From Hyphomicrobiales bacterium (GTDB lineage: Bacteria; Pseudomonadota; Alphaproteobacteria; Rhizobiales; Devosiaceae): DNA of 40,270 nt. The DNA is taken from NCBI GenBank assembly GCA_027066315.1, contig JAMONZ010000049.1, forward strand, positions 1 to 40,270, written 5' to 3'. Positions 1 through 9,332 of the stretch are shown piece after piece. The translations under genes and the position numbers were made by a program. The notes under the pieces are model-generated. The model was not told where the DNA came from, ran no database searches, and saw nothing but the letters and a program-made list of their open reading frames with translations. Each line of letters begins with the position of its first letter. Position 1 is the first letter of the stretch.

Positions 1-1
1 A

Positions 2-124
2 GAAGCTCCACCAGAAGCAACAGGCATCAAAGGCTTGAAAGCCAAGGTGCAACACGCTGCAAAATCATACCTATCAAGAGGAAATGCAGCAGTTGCAACC
101 GATGATGAATGGGCTGAATTTTAG
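2..124 (+). CDS. C-terminal end of a methyl-accepting chemotaxis protein (partial)
   Basis: An open frame enters from the left edge and stops with TAG at 122-124; the last 40 residues are visible. The fragment is Ala/Lys-rich and ends with GNAAVATDDEWAEF. Many alphaproteobacterial chemoreceptors end in an acidic tail closing with W-(E/A)-E-F, the flexible tail that can recruit the CheR/CheB adaptation enzymes. The call rests only on this tail; no signalling-domain sequence lies inside the window. A strong terminator follows about 40 bases later, so this is the last gene of its transcript. Confidence 0.55.
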   Translation, partial: EAPPEATGIKGLKAKVQHAAKSYLSRGNAAVATDDEWAEF

Positions 125-163
125 AACTAAGCCCTAAGGGCTGACAGTAATCATTATCATTTC

Positions 164-196
164 AAAAAGGCACTTCAAGCGAAGTGCCTTTTTTTA
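164..196. terminator. Bidirectional intrinsic terminator between the chemoreceptor and gltD
   Basis: A GC-rich core stem GGCACTTC/GAAGTGCC with loop AAGC is extended by an A-run on the left and a T-run on the right. The same hairpin therefore reads as stem plus U-tract on both strands. It lies between convergent genes and can end both the chemoreceptor transcript and the gltBD transcript. Confidence 0.85.
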
Positions 197-270
197 TTGC
201 GTGGGTTTTACTACTGAACTAATTATAAAAATTCACTCAAACCCATGAATAAAAAGCTGTAATCTTAAAA

Positions 271-1698
271 TTAAAAAGGCAAGTCTGTTTTTCCCATTAA
301 CTTTAAATCTATCGCACGAGCCGCTTGGCGACCTTCTTTTATTGCCCACACAACTAATGACTGCCCACGCCTCATATCACCCGCACTATAAACGCCACTA
401 ATTGAGGTTTCATAAGTTTTAACATCTGCTTTTAGGTTTTTCCTCGCATCAAGTTCTGCCCCTAATTCTTTTATCATTCCTTCAAAAATTGGGTGGGCAA
501 AACCAATTGCCATAAGCACCAAATCAGCCTGAATATTAAATTCTCCTCCATCTACTGGGGTACGTTTTTCATCAACTTTTGAGCATTTAACATATTGCGC
601 TTGACCATTTTCATTGCCGATAATCTCAAGACTTGCGGCTGAAAATTCTCGTGTTGCTCCTTCTGCCTGTGAAGAAGATGTGCGCATTTTTATTGCCCAA
701 TTTGGCCAAGAGGTTAGTTTGTCCTCGGTTTTTGGAGGCTGTGGGCGAATGTCCATTTGCGTAACAGCAATTGCACCCTGCCTAATAGCAACTCCAACAC
801 AATCAGATGCTGTGTCCCCGCCGCCAATCACCACAACATGTTTTCCTGCTGCACTTATTGGAGTATAATCTATAATGTCTTCATCGCCATTTATACGGTT
901 TTGTAAAATAAGATATGGCATTGCAAAGTGAACCCCATCTAACTCAACTCCATCGCAACCAACCTCGCGTGGCTGCTCAGACCCACCACATAAAAGCACT
1001 GCATCATAATTTTCTTGCAGGTTTTTTAAAGGACGAGTTACGCCGATATTTTCACCATAATGAAAAACTACTCCCTCATCGATTAGATGCTTTATTCGGG
1101 TGTCAATATGGTGTTTTTCCATTTTAAAATCAGGAATTCCATAACGCAAAAGACCGCCAGCCTTTGTTTCTCTCTCAAAAACATGAACTTCATGACCAAC
1201 TCGAGCAAGCTGTTGTGCAGCTGCAAGCCCCGCTGGACCCGAGCCAACAATGGCTATTTTTTTATCTGTTTTTTTATCCGATGGGCGAGCCTTTACCCAG
1301 CCATTTTCTACGGCTCTATCAGCAATTGCTTGCTCAACAGTTTTTATTGCAACGGGAATATCTTCAAGATTAAGCGTGCAAGCCTCCTCGCATGGGGCTG
1401 GGCAAATGCGGCCTGTAAATTCAGGAAAATTATTGGTTGAATAAAGTCTAAGAGCCGCTTCTCGCCATTCTCCTTTATAAACAAGATCGTTCCAATCTGG
1501 AATTTGGTTATTCAGCGGGCAGCCAGTATTGCCATGACAATAAGGAACACCGCAATCCATACAGCGTGCTGCTTGATCTATAATACGTCCCTCTGAAAGA
1601 GGAATAGTAAATTCTTTATGGTGGCGCACCCGATCAGAGGCTGGTTCATAGCGTTTTTGCTCACGATCAATTTCAAGAAAACCTGTAATTTTACCCAT
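271..1698 (-). CDS. gltD: Glutamate synthase (NADPH) small subunit GltD
   Basis: This is the electron-input subunit of NADPH-dependent glutamate synthase. It takes electrons from NADPH through FAD and 4Fe-4S clusters to the large subunit, for glutamate synthesis from glutamine and 2-oxoglutarate. With the start at 1698 it has 475 residues, normal for the family. Cys46, 49, 54 and 60 and Cys99, 103 and 107 form the N-terminal iron-sulfur motifs. [10 protein letters not shown] near residue 152 is the FAD Rossmann loop and GGGDTASDC near 305 belongs to the NADPH-binding domain. An open frame reaches further upstream, but [10 protein letters not shown] at 1698 matches family N-termini. That ATG overlaps the last 8 bases of gltB, indicating translational coupling. 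A bidirectional terminator follows the stop. Confidence 0.96.
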   Translation of the reverse strand: MGKITGFLEIDREQKRYEPASDRVRHHKEFTIPLSEGRIIDQAARCMDCGVPYCHGNTGCPLNNQIPDWNDLVYKGEWREAALRLYSTNNFPEFTGRICPAPCEEACTLNLEDIPVAIKTVEQAIADRAVENGWVKARPSDKKTDKKIAIVGSGPAGLAAAQQLARVGHEVHVFERETKAGGLLRYGIPDFKMEKHHIDTRIKHLIDEGVVFHYGENIGVTRPLKNLQENYDAVLLCGGSEQPREVGCDGVELDGVHFAMPYLILQNRINGDEDIIDYTPISAAGKHVVVIGGGDTASDCVGVAIRQGAIAVTQMDIRPQPPKTEDKLTSWPNWAIKMRTSSSQAEGATREFSAASLEIIGNENGQAQYVKCSKVDEKRTPVDGGEFNIQADLVLMAIGFAHPIFEGMIKELGAELDARKNLKADVKTYETSISGVYSAGDMRRGQSLVVWAIKEGRQAARAIDLKLMGKTDLPF

Positions 1699-4600
1699 GG
1701 TTTGCTTTGCCCCTTTTGTTGAGTTTCTTTTCTTCCATTTGTGCAATCGCACGTGCATATTCTACGGGCATGATTTTTACAAATTTTGTGCGGCTTATTT
1801 CCCAGTCATCTAACATGGCCTTTGCAACGCTTGAGCCAGTGTAATGAAAATGATTTGAAATTAGTTGACGAAGTCGTTCATCATCATGGCGAGATAAATC
1901 GCCCGAAACATCAACTCTTCCGTGCCATTCAAGGTCACCTCCATGATGGTGCATGGAGCGCATCAGGTTTTCTTCTTCTTCTACAGGTTCAAGATCAACC
2001 ATTGCTAAATTGCATCTTTCGCTAAATGTTTTATCTTCATCAAAAACATAAGCAATTCCGCCCGACATGCCTGCTGCAAAATTCCGTCCAGTTTTACCCA
2101 AAACAACAACAATCCCGCCTGTCATATATTCACAACCATGATCGCCCGTGCCTTCAACAACTGCAATTGCGCCAGAGTTGCGCACTCCAAATCTCTCGCC
2201 TGCAAAACCACGGAAATAACACTCGCCAGCAATTGCACCATAAAGAACAGTATTGCCAACAATGATAGATTGCTCAGGAATGATATTTGTATCTTTTGGC
2301 GGGCGAACAACAATCTTGCCGCCCGAAAGGCCTTTGCCAACATAATCATTGGCCTCACCAATTAAATCAAAGCTAATTCCTTTAGCCAAAAACGCACCAA
2401 AACTCTGCCCTGCTGTGCCAGTTAGCTGCACAGAAATTGTGTTTTCATCAAGCCCATCATGTCCATGGGCTTTTGCAACTTCGCCCGATAGCATTGCGCC
2501 CGTTGAGCGGTTTGATGAGCAGATTTTTGTATCAAATGTAATTGGTGTTTTTTCTTTTATTGCCTTCGTAGCTTTTTTAATTAAATCCCTATCAAGAACA
2601 TCATCAATTTCATGGTCTTGAAACTCACTATGGAAAATGCTTTCACCTTTGGCCGGTTTTGGTTTGTAGAATAATTTTTTTAAGTCCAAGCCCTGCGCTT
2701 TCCAATGATCGCTTAACTTATGCTGCTCTAATAGGTCAGAGCGGCCAATTATTTCATTAAGATTTCTAACTCCCATTTGTGCCATTAAATTGCGTAATTC
2801 TTCGGCTACAAAAAAGAAATAATTTATCACATGCTCGGGTGTTCCCTTAAAGCGTTTGCGTAAAACTGGGTCTTGTGTTGCAACGCCAACGGGGCAGGTG
2901 TTGAGGTGGCATTTACGCATCATGATGCAGCCAGCCGCAATTAGTGGCGCAGTTGCAAAGCCAAATTCATCAGCTCCCAAAAGCGCACCCGCCAAAACAT
3001 CACGACCAGTGCGAAGCCCACCATCAACCTGCAAAACTATCCTTGAGCGTAAGCGGTTCAATACTAAAGTTTGGTGCGTTTCAGCTAGGCCTATTTCCCA
3101 AGGCGAGCCAGCATTTTTTATTGAGGTAAGTGGAGAAGCACCCGTGCCACCATCATAACCTGAAATAGTAATGTGATCTGCTTTGGCTTTTGCAACCCCT
3201 GCCGCAACTGTGCCAACCCCGACTTCTGAAACTAATTTAACTGAAATATCAGCACTTGAGTTAACATTTTTAAGATCATAGATAAGCTGTGCTAAATCTT
3301 CTATAGAATAAATATCATGATGGGGAGGCGGAGAAATAAGCCCAACCCCCGGAGTTGAATGGCGAGTTTTTGCTATTACCCAATTTACCTTATGCCCAGG
3401 AAGCTGCCCCCCTTCACCCGGTTTTGCCCCTTGGGCTACTTTAATTTGAATCATATCGGCATTGACCAAATATTGGGTCGTAACGCCAAAACGCCCAGAG
3501 GCTACTTGTTTGATTGCGCTTCGCATTGGGTTAGATGAGCCATCTTTAAGTGGCATAAATCGCTTTGGATCTTCCCCTCCTTCGCCAGTATTTGACTTGC
3601 CGCCCAATTTATTCATCGCAATAGCAAGGGTTGAATGAGCCTCATGTGAAATTGAGCCATATGACATTGCGCCAGTTGCAAAACGTTTGATAATTTCACT
3701 TGCTGGTTCAACTTCTTCAAGTGCAATTGCCTTGCCAAGCGGTTTAATGTTAAATAGCGATCTTATAGATAATGCCCTTGAATTTTTTGAGTTTAGCTCG
3801 CCAGCAAATTCATCATAAAGAGCTTGGGCTTTATCTTTATCACCATCATGATTGCGGACTGCTAATTGCAGATTTGCTACTGCTTCGGGTGACCATGAGT
3901 GAGCTTCTCCTCGCACCCGAAATGAATATTCTCCCCCAATGCCAAGCGCACGTTGCAATACTGCATTATTACCAAATGCAAGCGAATGACGGCGCACGGT
4001 TTCTCTTGCTACTTCTTCCAAGCAAACACCCTCAATTGAAGTTGCAGTGCCAAAGAAAAACTGGTCAACAAATTTTTGACTTAGGCCAACGGCATCAAAA
4101 ATTTGCGCTCCACAATAAGATTGAAAGGTTGAAATGCCCATTTTGGACATGATTTTTAATAAGCCTTTGCCAATAGCTTTTATATATCGCTCGATAACTT
4201 CATACTCATCAACTTCTGCAGGATATTCGCCATTTGCATGTAATGAGGCAAGAGTTTCAAACGCCAAATATGGGTTGATAGCTTCTGCTCCATAGCCAGC
4301 CAGCACTGCAAAATGATGAATTTCACGTGGTTCACCAGATTCAACAACAAGGCCACAAGAGGTGCGCAAGCCTTTCCTAATTAAATGATGATGCACAGCA
4401 GCAGTTGCTAAAAGGGCAGGAATTGCAATTCGATTTGACTGCACTAATCGATCGGAAAGGATAATAATATTATAGCCGTTATTAATTGCTTTTTCGGCCA
4501 AAATGCAAAGCTGTTTAAGAGCTTGTTCCATTCCAGCTTCACCCTTATTTGCATTATAGGTAATGTCTAAGGTTTCAGCTTGGAATTGATTGTCACCAAT

Positions 4601-6358
4601 TTGCGAAATGGTGCGAATTTTTTCTAAATCATCATTGGTTAATATTGGCTGTCTAACTTCAAGCCGCTTAAGGTTTGAAAGGCCTTTAAGGTCAAAAATA
4701 TTTGGACGAGGTCCAATGAATGACATTAAACTCATCACCGATTCTTCACGAATAGGATCAATAGGAGGATTTGTAACCTGTGCAAAATTTTGCTTGAAAT
4801 AGGTATATAGTAATTTTGATTTATGCGAGAGAACCGAGATGGGCGTGTCTGTTCCCATCGAGCCAGTACCCTCTTGCCCAGTTGTTGCCATTGGAGCCAT
4901 TAAAAGCGACAAATCTTCGTTAGTATAAGCAAAAGCCTGCTGCCTATCGAGTAACATTTCAAGAGTTTTTGGAGCTTTTGTTGGCACTTGTGGCAGATCT
5001 TCTAGCGCAATTCTGGTGCGCTCGAGCCATTTGTCATAGGGGTATTTTGTTGCAAGACTTTCTTTAATCTCATCATCAGAAATAATTCGTTGCTCTTTAA
5101 GATCAATGACTAACATTTTCCCAGGTTGCAATCGCCATTTCTCAACAATTTCGCTTTCCTCAATGTCTAAAGTTCCAGCCTCAGATGCTAGGATTAAAAG
5201 ATCATCTTTGGTTCTAAAATATCTCGCAGGTCTAAGGCCATTGCGATCAAGCGTTGATACAATATAGCGACCATCACAAAGTGCCATAGCGGCAGGCCCG
5301 TCCCATGGCTCCATCATAACCGCATGATAGGCAAAAAAGTTGCGCCTTGCTTCGTCCATTAAAACATTATTTTCCCATGCTTCAGGCACAAGCATCATTG
5401 CGGCATGGGGAAGGCTATATCCGCCCCGAACCAAAAACTCTAAGGCATTATCAAAACACGCAGTGTCGGATTGGCCTTCAAAAGAAATTGGCCAAAGTTT
5501 AGTAATATCATCGCCAAAAAGCTCAGATTTAACTGAGGCCTGTCGAGCCGCCATCCAGTTCACATTTCCTCGAATTGTGTTAATTTCACCATTATGAGTT
5601 GTCATGCGATAAGGGTGGGCTAGTTTCCATGAAGGGAAGGTGTTGGTTGAAAATCTTTGATGTACAAGTGCAACCGCTGAGGTGAAATCTTTATCAGCTA
5701 AATCAAGGTAGAATTCACCCAATTGATAGGCTAAAAACATGCCTTTATAAACTATGGTACGGGCGGAGAGAGAAACAATATAAAACCCGCTATCTGAAAA
5801 TGTTTCAGGCAAGGCATCATAAATTGCGTTGGAAACAACTTTGCGAGCAATGAGAAGTTTTCTCTCAAAACTATCGGTATCCATGAGTGAAGGGCGAGCG
5901 ATGAAAATCTGCTCAATATTTGGCTGGCAAGCTATTACATCTTTAGCTAGTCCAGAATTATTAAACGGCACTTTACGAACGCCTAAAATATCTAAACCCT
6001 CATTCTTAAGTTTCTCTTCTAAAATAGCAAAACAGTCATTTCGCAATTTTTCATCACTTGGAAAAAACACCATAGCAATGGCATATTCACCAGATCCAAA
6101 AAGATCAAATTCTGTAACTTTTTCAAAAAACTCATGCGGAATTTGAGTTAATAGACCAGCACCATCACCCATAAGAGGGTCAGCACCAACCGCTCCACGG
6201 TGAGTAAGGTTGACTAAAATCTCCAACCCTTTTTCAACAATATCCCGTGATTTTTCATTTTTAATAGAAGCAATAAAACCAACTCCACAAGCGTCATGTT
6301 CTTTATTTGAGTTATAAAGCCCTTGAGAAGGTATTTTGTTTTTTTGCTTCAAAAACAT
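1691..6358 (-). CDS. gltB: Glutamate synthase (NADPH) large subunit GltB
   Basis: This is the catalytic subunit of glutamate synthase (GOGAT), the assimilatory partner of glutamine synthetase. Its 1555 residues are the usual length. The order is: an N-terminal class II glutamine amidotransferase domain whose nucleophile is Cys24 in [10 protein letters not shown] (the preceding residues are a propeptide in characterised homologues); a central domain; the FMN-binding synthase domain with GGxGASPLTS; the 3Fe-4S cysteines in [16 protein letters not shown] near residues 1140-1155; and a C-terminal GXGXG beta-helix rich in repeated glycines. Ammonia made in the first domain is channelled to the FMN site. 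The ATG at 6358 has an AGGGAAA ribosome site upstream. It is the first gene of a gltB-gltD operon. No truncation or missing catalytic residue was noticed. Confidence 0.97.
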   Translation of the reverse strand: MFLKQKNKIPSQGLYNSNKEHDACGVGFIASIKNEKSRDIVEKGLEILVNLTHRGAVGADPLMGDGAGLLTQIPHEFFEKVTEFDLFGSGEYAIAMVFFPSDEKLRNDCFAILEEKLKNEGLDILGVRKVPFNNSGLAKDVIACQPNIEQIFIARPSLMDTDSFERKLLIARKVVSNAIYDALPETFSDSGFYIVSLSARTIVYKGMFLAYQLGEFYLDLADKDFTSAVALVHQRFSTNTFPSWKLAHPYRMTTHNGEINTIRGNVNWMAARQASVKSELFGDDITKLWPISFEGQSDTACFDNALEFLVRGGYSLPHAAMMLVPEAWENNVLMDEARRNFFAYHAVMMEPWDGPAAMALCDGRYIVSTLDRNGLRPARYFRTKDDLLILASEAGTLDIEESEIVEKWRLQPGKMLVIDLKEQRIISDDEIKESLATKYPYDKWLERTRIALEDLPQVPTKAPKTLEMLLDRQQAFAYTNEDLSLLMAPMATTGQEGTGSMGTDTPISVLSHKSKLLYTYFKQNFAQVTNPPIDPIREESVMSLMSFIGPRPNIFDLKGLSNLKRLEVRQPILTNDDLEKIRTISQIGDNQFQAETLDITYNANKGEAGMEQALKQLCILAEKAINNGYNIIILSDRLVQSNRIAIPALLATAAVHHHLIRKGLRTSCGLVVESGEPREIHHFAVLAGYGAEAINPYLAFETLASLHANGEYPAEVDEYEVIERYIKAIGKGLLKIMSKMGISTFQSYCGAQIFDAVGLSQKFVDQFFFGTATSIEGVCLEEVARETVRRHSLAFGNNAVLQRALGIGGEYSFRVRGEAHSWSPEAVANLQLAVRNHDGDKDKAQALYDEFAGELNSKNSRALSIRSLFNIKPLGKAIALEEVEPASEIIKRFATGAMSYGSISHEAHSTLAIAMNKLGGKSNTGEGGEDPKRFMPLKDGSSNPMRSAIKQVASGRFGVTTQYLVNADMIQIKVAQGAKPGEGGQLPGHKVNWVIAKTRHSTPGVGLISPPPHHDIYSIEDLAQLIYDLKNVNSSADISVKLVSEVGVGTVAAGVAKAKADHITISGYDGGTGASPLTSIKNAGSPWEIGLAETHQTLVLNRLRSRIVLQVDGGLRTGRDVLAGALLGADEFGFATAPLIAAGCIMMRKCHLNTCPVGVATQDPVLRKRFKGTPEHVINYFFFVAEELRNLMAQMGVRNLNEIIGRSDLLEQHKLSDHWKAQGLDLKKLFYKPKPAKGESIFHSEFQDHEIDDVLDRDLIKKATKAIKEKTPITFDTKICSSNRSTGAMLSGEVAKAHGHDGLDENTISVQLTGTAGQSFGAFLAKGISFDLIGEANDYVGKGLSGGKIVVRPPKDTNIIPEQSIIVGNTVLYGAIAGECYFRGFAGERFGVRNSGAIAVVEGTGDHGCEYMTGGIVVVLGKTGRNFAAGMSGGIAYVFDEDKTFSERCNLAMVDLEPVEEEENLMRSMHHHGGDLEWHGRVDVSGDLSRHDDERLRQLISNHFHYTGSSVAKAMLDDWEISRTKFVKIMPVEYARAIAQMEEKKLNKRGKANHG

Positions 6359-6471
6359 GTTATTATTTCCCTATTAGTCATTTTAAAATCTTTATTAGAG
6401 ACAACAATGCTGTCCTATTTCCTGCACAATGCCAGATTTTAAATGCTGGGGCAAGTTTGAAACTAAAAAAA

Positions 6472-6504
6472 TAAAAAAGGCACAAGATAATATCTTATGC
6501 CTTT
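6472..6504 (-). terminator. Intrinsic terminator after the small heat-shock gene
   Basis: Read on the minus strand, AAAGGCATAAGAT and ATCTTGTGCCTTT form a 13-pair stem with one G-U pair and a 3-base loop, followed by TTTTTT. It lies about 45 bases after the stop of the Hsp20 gene and before gltB, separating the two minus-strand units. Confidence 0.8.
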
Positions 6505-6550
6505 GCAGTTTTATTTATGATCTTTAAAAGTAAGTATTTTTTAAAATACT

Positions 6551-7018
6551 TTAATTTATAGCTTTTTTAGCGGGTTTTTTCTTTGTTAAATCAGCATCGC
6601 CGCCAATTGCAATTCTGCGAGTTTTCTTACTCTCAGGCACTTCTCGCTTTAGCTCAATATTTAGTAAGCCATTTACAAGGTCAGCACTTGTTACCTCGAC
6701 ATAATCGCCAAGCTGAAAACGCAAATCAAAGTCACGTTCAGCAATGCCACGATGCAAAAATTCACGCTCATTTTGATTGATAGTGCTAACTTTTGACCCC
6801 TTTATTTTCAAGCTGGTTTCTTTGGTTTCAATTTCAATATCTTTTATTGAAAAACCAGCAACAGCAACAGATACAAGCCAAGTATCTTCGCTTTTTCTCT
6901 CAATATTATAGGGTGGGTAGGGTTTTGTTTCTTGAGAGTTAAGATTGTCAAGATTGTTAAATAATTTATCAAAGCCAACGGTAGAGCGAAGGAATGGTGA
7001 AAAATCTAAAGTTTGCAT
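6551..7018 (-). CDS. Small heat-shock protein, Hsp20/alpha-crystallin family (IbpA-like)
   Basis: This is an ATP-independent holdase chaperone that binds unfolding proteins during heat stress and hands them to DnaK/ClpB. The 155-residue protein starts MQTLDFSPFLRSTVGFDKLF, typical of class A rhizobial/IbpA-like proteins. An alpha-crystallin domain covers roughly residues 35-130, with LVNGLLNIELKREVPE as the conserved beta-8/beta-9 region. A C-terminal I-X-I motif (RIAI) used in oligomer assembly precedes a short Lys-rich tail. The frame is open to 7090, but the ATG at 7018 has AAGGAGAA eight bases upstream and the expected N-terminus. The upstream region carries a heat-shock-type promoter and a folded leader, described separately; together they predict control by both sigma-32 and an RNA thermometer. 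Confidence 0.93.
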   Translation of the reverse strand: MQTLDFSPFLRSTVGFDKLFNNLDNLNSQETKPYPPYNIERKSEDTWLVSVAVAGFSIKDIEIETKETSLKIKGSKVSTINQNEREFLHRGIAERDFDLRFQLGDYVEVTSADLVNGLLNIELKREVPESKKTRRIAIGGDADLTKKKPAKKAIN

Positions 7019-7143
7019 AATTAAAGTTCTCCTTAAATAAAAGTTGTTGAGCAACTTAGTTTCTCGTAACTTTGAGCAATAAAAACCCATACATTATGGC
7101 GAGTTTATTCCTGAGCCACGTTTCCTGAATAATTTCAGCGAAC
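7019..7143 (-). promoter_or_regulatory. ROSE-like RNA thermometer in the hsp20 leader
   Basis: Read on the minus strand, the leader is about 125 nt and contains three hairpins: CUGAA/UUCAG (7125-7138), CCAUA/UAUGG (7087-7099) and one next to the start codon. In the last, AAGUUGCUC (7049-7057) pairs with GAGAACUU (7024-7031) over eight base pairs if a single G is bulged, which occludes part of the AAGGAGAA ribosome site. ROSE elements upstream of rhizobial small heat-shock genes characteristically use a U-U/C-G-C-U strand with a bulged G opposite the Shine-Dalgarno. The position before an Hsp20 gene, the length and the multi-hairpin layout all agree. The pairing is seen in the sequence; thermosensing is inferred. 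Confidence 0.72.
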
Positions 7144-7150
7144 AATTAAA

Positions 7151-7178
7151 ATGTAGGTAGGTATTTTTTTGTTTCAAG
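7151..7178 (-). promoter_or_regulatory. Sigma-32 (RpoH)-type promoter of hsp20
   Basis: On the minus strand CTTGAAAC (7178-7171) is followed after 13 bases by CCTACAT (7157-7151). This resembles the CTTGAAA / CCCCAT-type heat-shock promoter and the relaxed alphaproteobacterial form. The implied transcript start near 7143 gives a leader of about 125 nt, right for a ROSE element. Confidence 0.62.
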
Positions 7179-7255
7179 GGGTAAATTTCACACCATAAAA
7201 TGAACTGGGTATGAATATTACCCTTTGAGAATATTCATATTTACTCTGCTATCAA

Positions 7256-7400
7256 TATTTTGTGCAGACAAAAAAAGGCAATGGTGCTTTTTCTTTTATG
7301 CACCGATGACCAACTAAATGCTGTAACTCCCCCCACTTCAGCATTTAGTAAATATAAAAGACCAGCTTTCCTAAATAAAAAGGAATAGCTGGTCTTTTTT
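7256..7400 (+). ncRNA. Candidate intergenic small RNA with C-rich loop
   Basis: The interval lies between the hsp20 promoter and the alpha/beta hydrolase and has no credible reading frame. It contains three successive hairpins: GGTGC/GCACC (7283-7304); a perfect 10-pair stem CTAAATGCTG/CAGCATTTAG (7314-7348) presenting a 15-base loop with CTCCCCCCAC; and a strong rho-independent terminator (7356-7400). A possible -35 (TTGAGA, 7225-7230) lies upstream, with only a weak -10. Alphaproteobacterial trans-acting small RNAs often expose C-rich loops that can pair with purine-rich ribosome sites. The 5' end given here is a guess. It could instead be the leader of the hydrolase gene. Confidence 0.45.
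7356..7400 (+). terminator. Rho-independent terminator upstream of the alpha/beta hydrolase
   Basis: AAAAGACCAGCT (7356-7367) pairs with AGCTGGTCTTTT (7387-7398), with an inner TTCCT/AGGAA pairing, and is followed by a T-run. It ends about 100 bases before the hydrolase start and no protein gene precedes it on this strand, so it must terminate a non-coding transcript or attenuate the hydrolase leader. Confidence 0.8.
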
Positions 7401-7498
7401 GCTGTGCCTTGGTTGCAACGAGTGCCAAGAGATATTAGATTTAAGAAGTGTTAGATTTAATGTAGATTTGGTTTTCCTTTAAAAAAAAGATTTTCAAG

Positions 7499-8485
7499 AT
7501 GAAAAAAAAGAATATTATTGTTGATCCAACAGGGCCAGAACTTTGCATTACTCCATCAAACCCAATGCCAGAGGGCGGGCGGGTTGCCTATATGCGAACC
7601 AGCGATAATGTCCAGCTTCGTTATGCTCTTTGGCGACCTCGTGGCAGACGAAACAAAGGGACGATTTGCTTGGTGCATGGGCGAACCGAATTTATTGAAA
7701 AATATTTTGAAACCATTAATGACTTTTTAGAGCGAGGGTTTGCTGTAGCTACATTTGACTGGCGAGGGCAGGGCGGATCAGATCGTCTAATAGGCAATAA
7801 AAAACTTGGCTATGTCGATCAATTTTCTGACTATTTTACTGATCTTCAATCATTCCATGCCGATATTTTATTGCCCGACTGCCCACCGCCATATTATTTG
7901 GTTGGTCATTCTATGGGCGGTTTGGTTTCGCTCAAGGCAAGCACATATGATAGAATGATGTTTGATCGAATTTTTCTCTCAGCCCCAATGGTTGAAGTTT
8001 TAGGTCATCCTTTATCTATGGCAGGTATGGCTAGATTTGCTGAAACCCTTTGCTTTTTTGGTCTAGGCCATCTAGCTGCTGCTCCAAATTCAGGCTTTTT
8101 AACCTCAAAGGAGCTTTTCCCCGGTAATACCCTAACTTCAGATTTTGAGCGATATTCTCGCTCAATCGACATTTTTAAAGAGCGTCCAGATTTAGAAATT
8201 CTTGCCCCCTCATTGAGATGGGCAGCAACGGCTTTTCGTGAAATGGCACTAGCAGCAGATCAAGATTTCCCGCAAAAAATGAAAATACCAGTTTTAATGT
8301 TAGCCGCCGCACGAGATGAGGTTGTTTCAAGTGATGCGATTGAGCAATTAGGTTTGCAAATGCGTATTGGCCATCATGCTGTAATTGGTGCAGCTCGGCA
8401 TGAGTTATTTATGGAAAATGATAATATTCGTGGGCAGGTATTTGCAGCTTTTGATGCTTTTGTTACAGATCAATCTGTGGTTTAG
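7499..8485 (+). CDS. Alpha/beta hydrolase, lysophospholipase (PldB)-like
   Basis: A predicted serine hydrolase of the Hydrolase_4/monoglyceride lipase-lysophospholipase group, 328 residues. Substrate unknown; it may release fatty acid from lysophospholipid or monoacylglycerol. The fold is visible from LVHGRTEF near residue 58 (oxyanion loop), FDWRGQGGSDR near 86, and the nucleophile elbow GHSMGG with Ser138. The likely acid is the Asp in LAAARDEVVS and the likely catalytic base the His in GAARHELFME near the C-terminus. There is no signal peptide. The ATG at 7499 lacks a good ribosome site, being preceded by an A-rich stretch, but no better in-frame start is apparent. It converges with the HisN-type gene, only 9 bases separating the two stops. 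Confidence 0.85.
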   Translation: MKKKNIIVDPTGPELCITPSNPMPEGGRVAYMRTSDNVQLRYALWRPRGRRNKGTICLVHGRTEFIEKYFETINDFLERGFAVATFDWRGQGGSDRLIGNKKLGYVDQFSDYFTDLQSFHADILLPDCPPPYYLVGHSMGGLVSLKASTYDRMMFDRIFLSAPMVEVLGHPLSMAGMARFAETLCFFGLGHLAAAPNSGFLTSKELFPGNTLTSDFERYSRSIDIFKERPDLEILAPSLRWAATAFREMALAADQDFPQKMKIPVLMLAAARDEVVSSDAIEQLGLQMRIGHHAVIGAARHELFMENDNIRGQVFAAFDAFVTDQSVV

Positions 8486-8494
8486 TCTTTATTC

Positions 8495-9295
8495 TTATCC
8501 ATAATTACTGTTATTCATTATTTTTTGGGCAGCTTCAAATAATTCAACAGTTGCGCTAGCAATTATATTACCTCCATTTTCAGCCCTCTCGCCATTCCAA
8601 GTAGAAATAACCCCGCCAGCATTTTCAACAATTGCAATTAATGGAGCAACATCACATGGTTTAAGGTCTGGCTCGATGATTAAGTCAATCTGCCCAGCAG
8701 CCAATAAAGAATAGGCATAACAATCCACCCCATAACGTGATAAAAGCACTTTTTCTTCTACTGCTTCAAAGGCCTTTACATGCTCATTTGTTGAGAATAA
8801 TTTTGGCGTAGTGGTGAACATAATTGCCTTGCTTAAATCTTGAGTGTTGCGAACTTTTAACTTGGAAATATTTTTTTGATAAATAAGTTCGACCCCTCCA
8901 TTCACCGCAATATATGTCTCGCCAATATATGGCTGACTCATAAGGCCGGCAATTGCTTTGCCATTTTCTTTTAAGCCAATAAGCGTTCCCCAAACTGGCA
9001 AGCCAGAAATATAGGCACGAGTGCCATCTATTGGATCAATCACCCATTCATAAGGGCTATTAGTAATTTTATCGCTTAACTCCTCCCCAACAATCGAGTG
9101 GTCAGGAAATGCTAAAGAAATGATTTCACGAATGCTTTGTTCGGCTTCTCTGTCTGCTTTTGTAACAGGGTCAAAACCAACTTCATATTTATTCTCGACC
9201 TTTAGGCTTGAGCGAAATAATGGTAAAGTTATTTCTGCAGCAGCTTTTGATGCCCTAAGCATTGTCTCTTTTATTTTTGTGTTGCTTATTTCCAT
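8495..9295 (-). CDS. hisN: Inositol monophosphatase-family phosphatase, probable histidinol-phosphatase HisN
   Basis: A Mg-dependent phosphatase of the inositol monophosphatase superfamily, 266 residues. The metal-site motifs are present: DPVTKADREAE near residues 42-52, GEE near 70, WVIDPIDGTRAYISG near 83-97 and a C-terminal PCDVAPLIAIVENAGG. Length and motif details fit the HisN type, which removes phosphate from L-histidinol phosphate in histidine synthesis in many alphaproteobacteria; inositol- or nucleotide-phosphatase activity cannot be excluded. The frame extends upstream to a TTG at 9355 overlapping the previous gene, but the ATG at 9295 gives the usual family length and has a weak GTGGAAA upstream. 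It follows the N-formylglutamate amidohydrolase gene by 37 bases and is probably co-transcribed. Confidence 0.82.
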   Translation of the reverse strand: MEISNTKIKETMLRASKAAAEITLPLFRSSLKVENKYEVGFDPVTKADREAEQSIREIISLAFPDHSIVGEELSDKITNSPYEWVIDPIDGTRAYISGLPVWGTLIGLKENGKAIAGLMSQPYIGETYIAVNGGVELIYQKNISKLKVRNTQDLSKAIMFTTTPKLFSTNEHVKAFEAVEEKVLLSRYGVDCYAYSLLAAGQIDLIIEPDLKPCDVAPLIAIVENAGGVISTWNGERAENGGNIIASATVELFEAAQKIMNNSNYG

Positions 9296-9332
9296 TAAAA
9301 TTTCCACTGAAATTGGGTTTTTGAAGTTGGGT

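Noticed and set aside
614-1444. Several plus-strand open frames opposite gltD
   Set aside because: They lie antisense to a gene with full family motifs, have no ribosome sites and encode low-complexity or Cys/His-odd proteins; they are shadow frames.
1699-1758. Upstream extension of gltD (20 extra residues, starting [10 protein letters not shown])
   Set aside because: It lies inside the gltB frame, lacks family similarity, and the ATG at 1698 gives the normal GltD N-terminus.
7518-7730. 70-residue frame inside the alpha/beta hydrolase gene
   Set aside because: Same-strand alternative frame fully inside a gene with a complete catalytic triad; no independent start signals.
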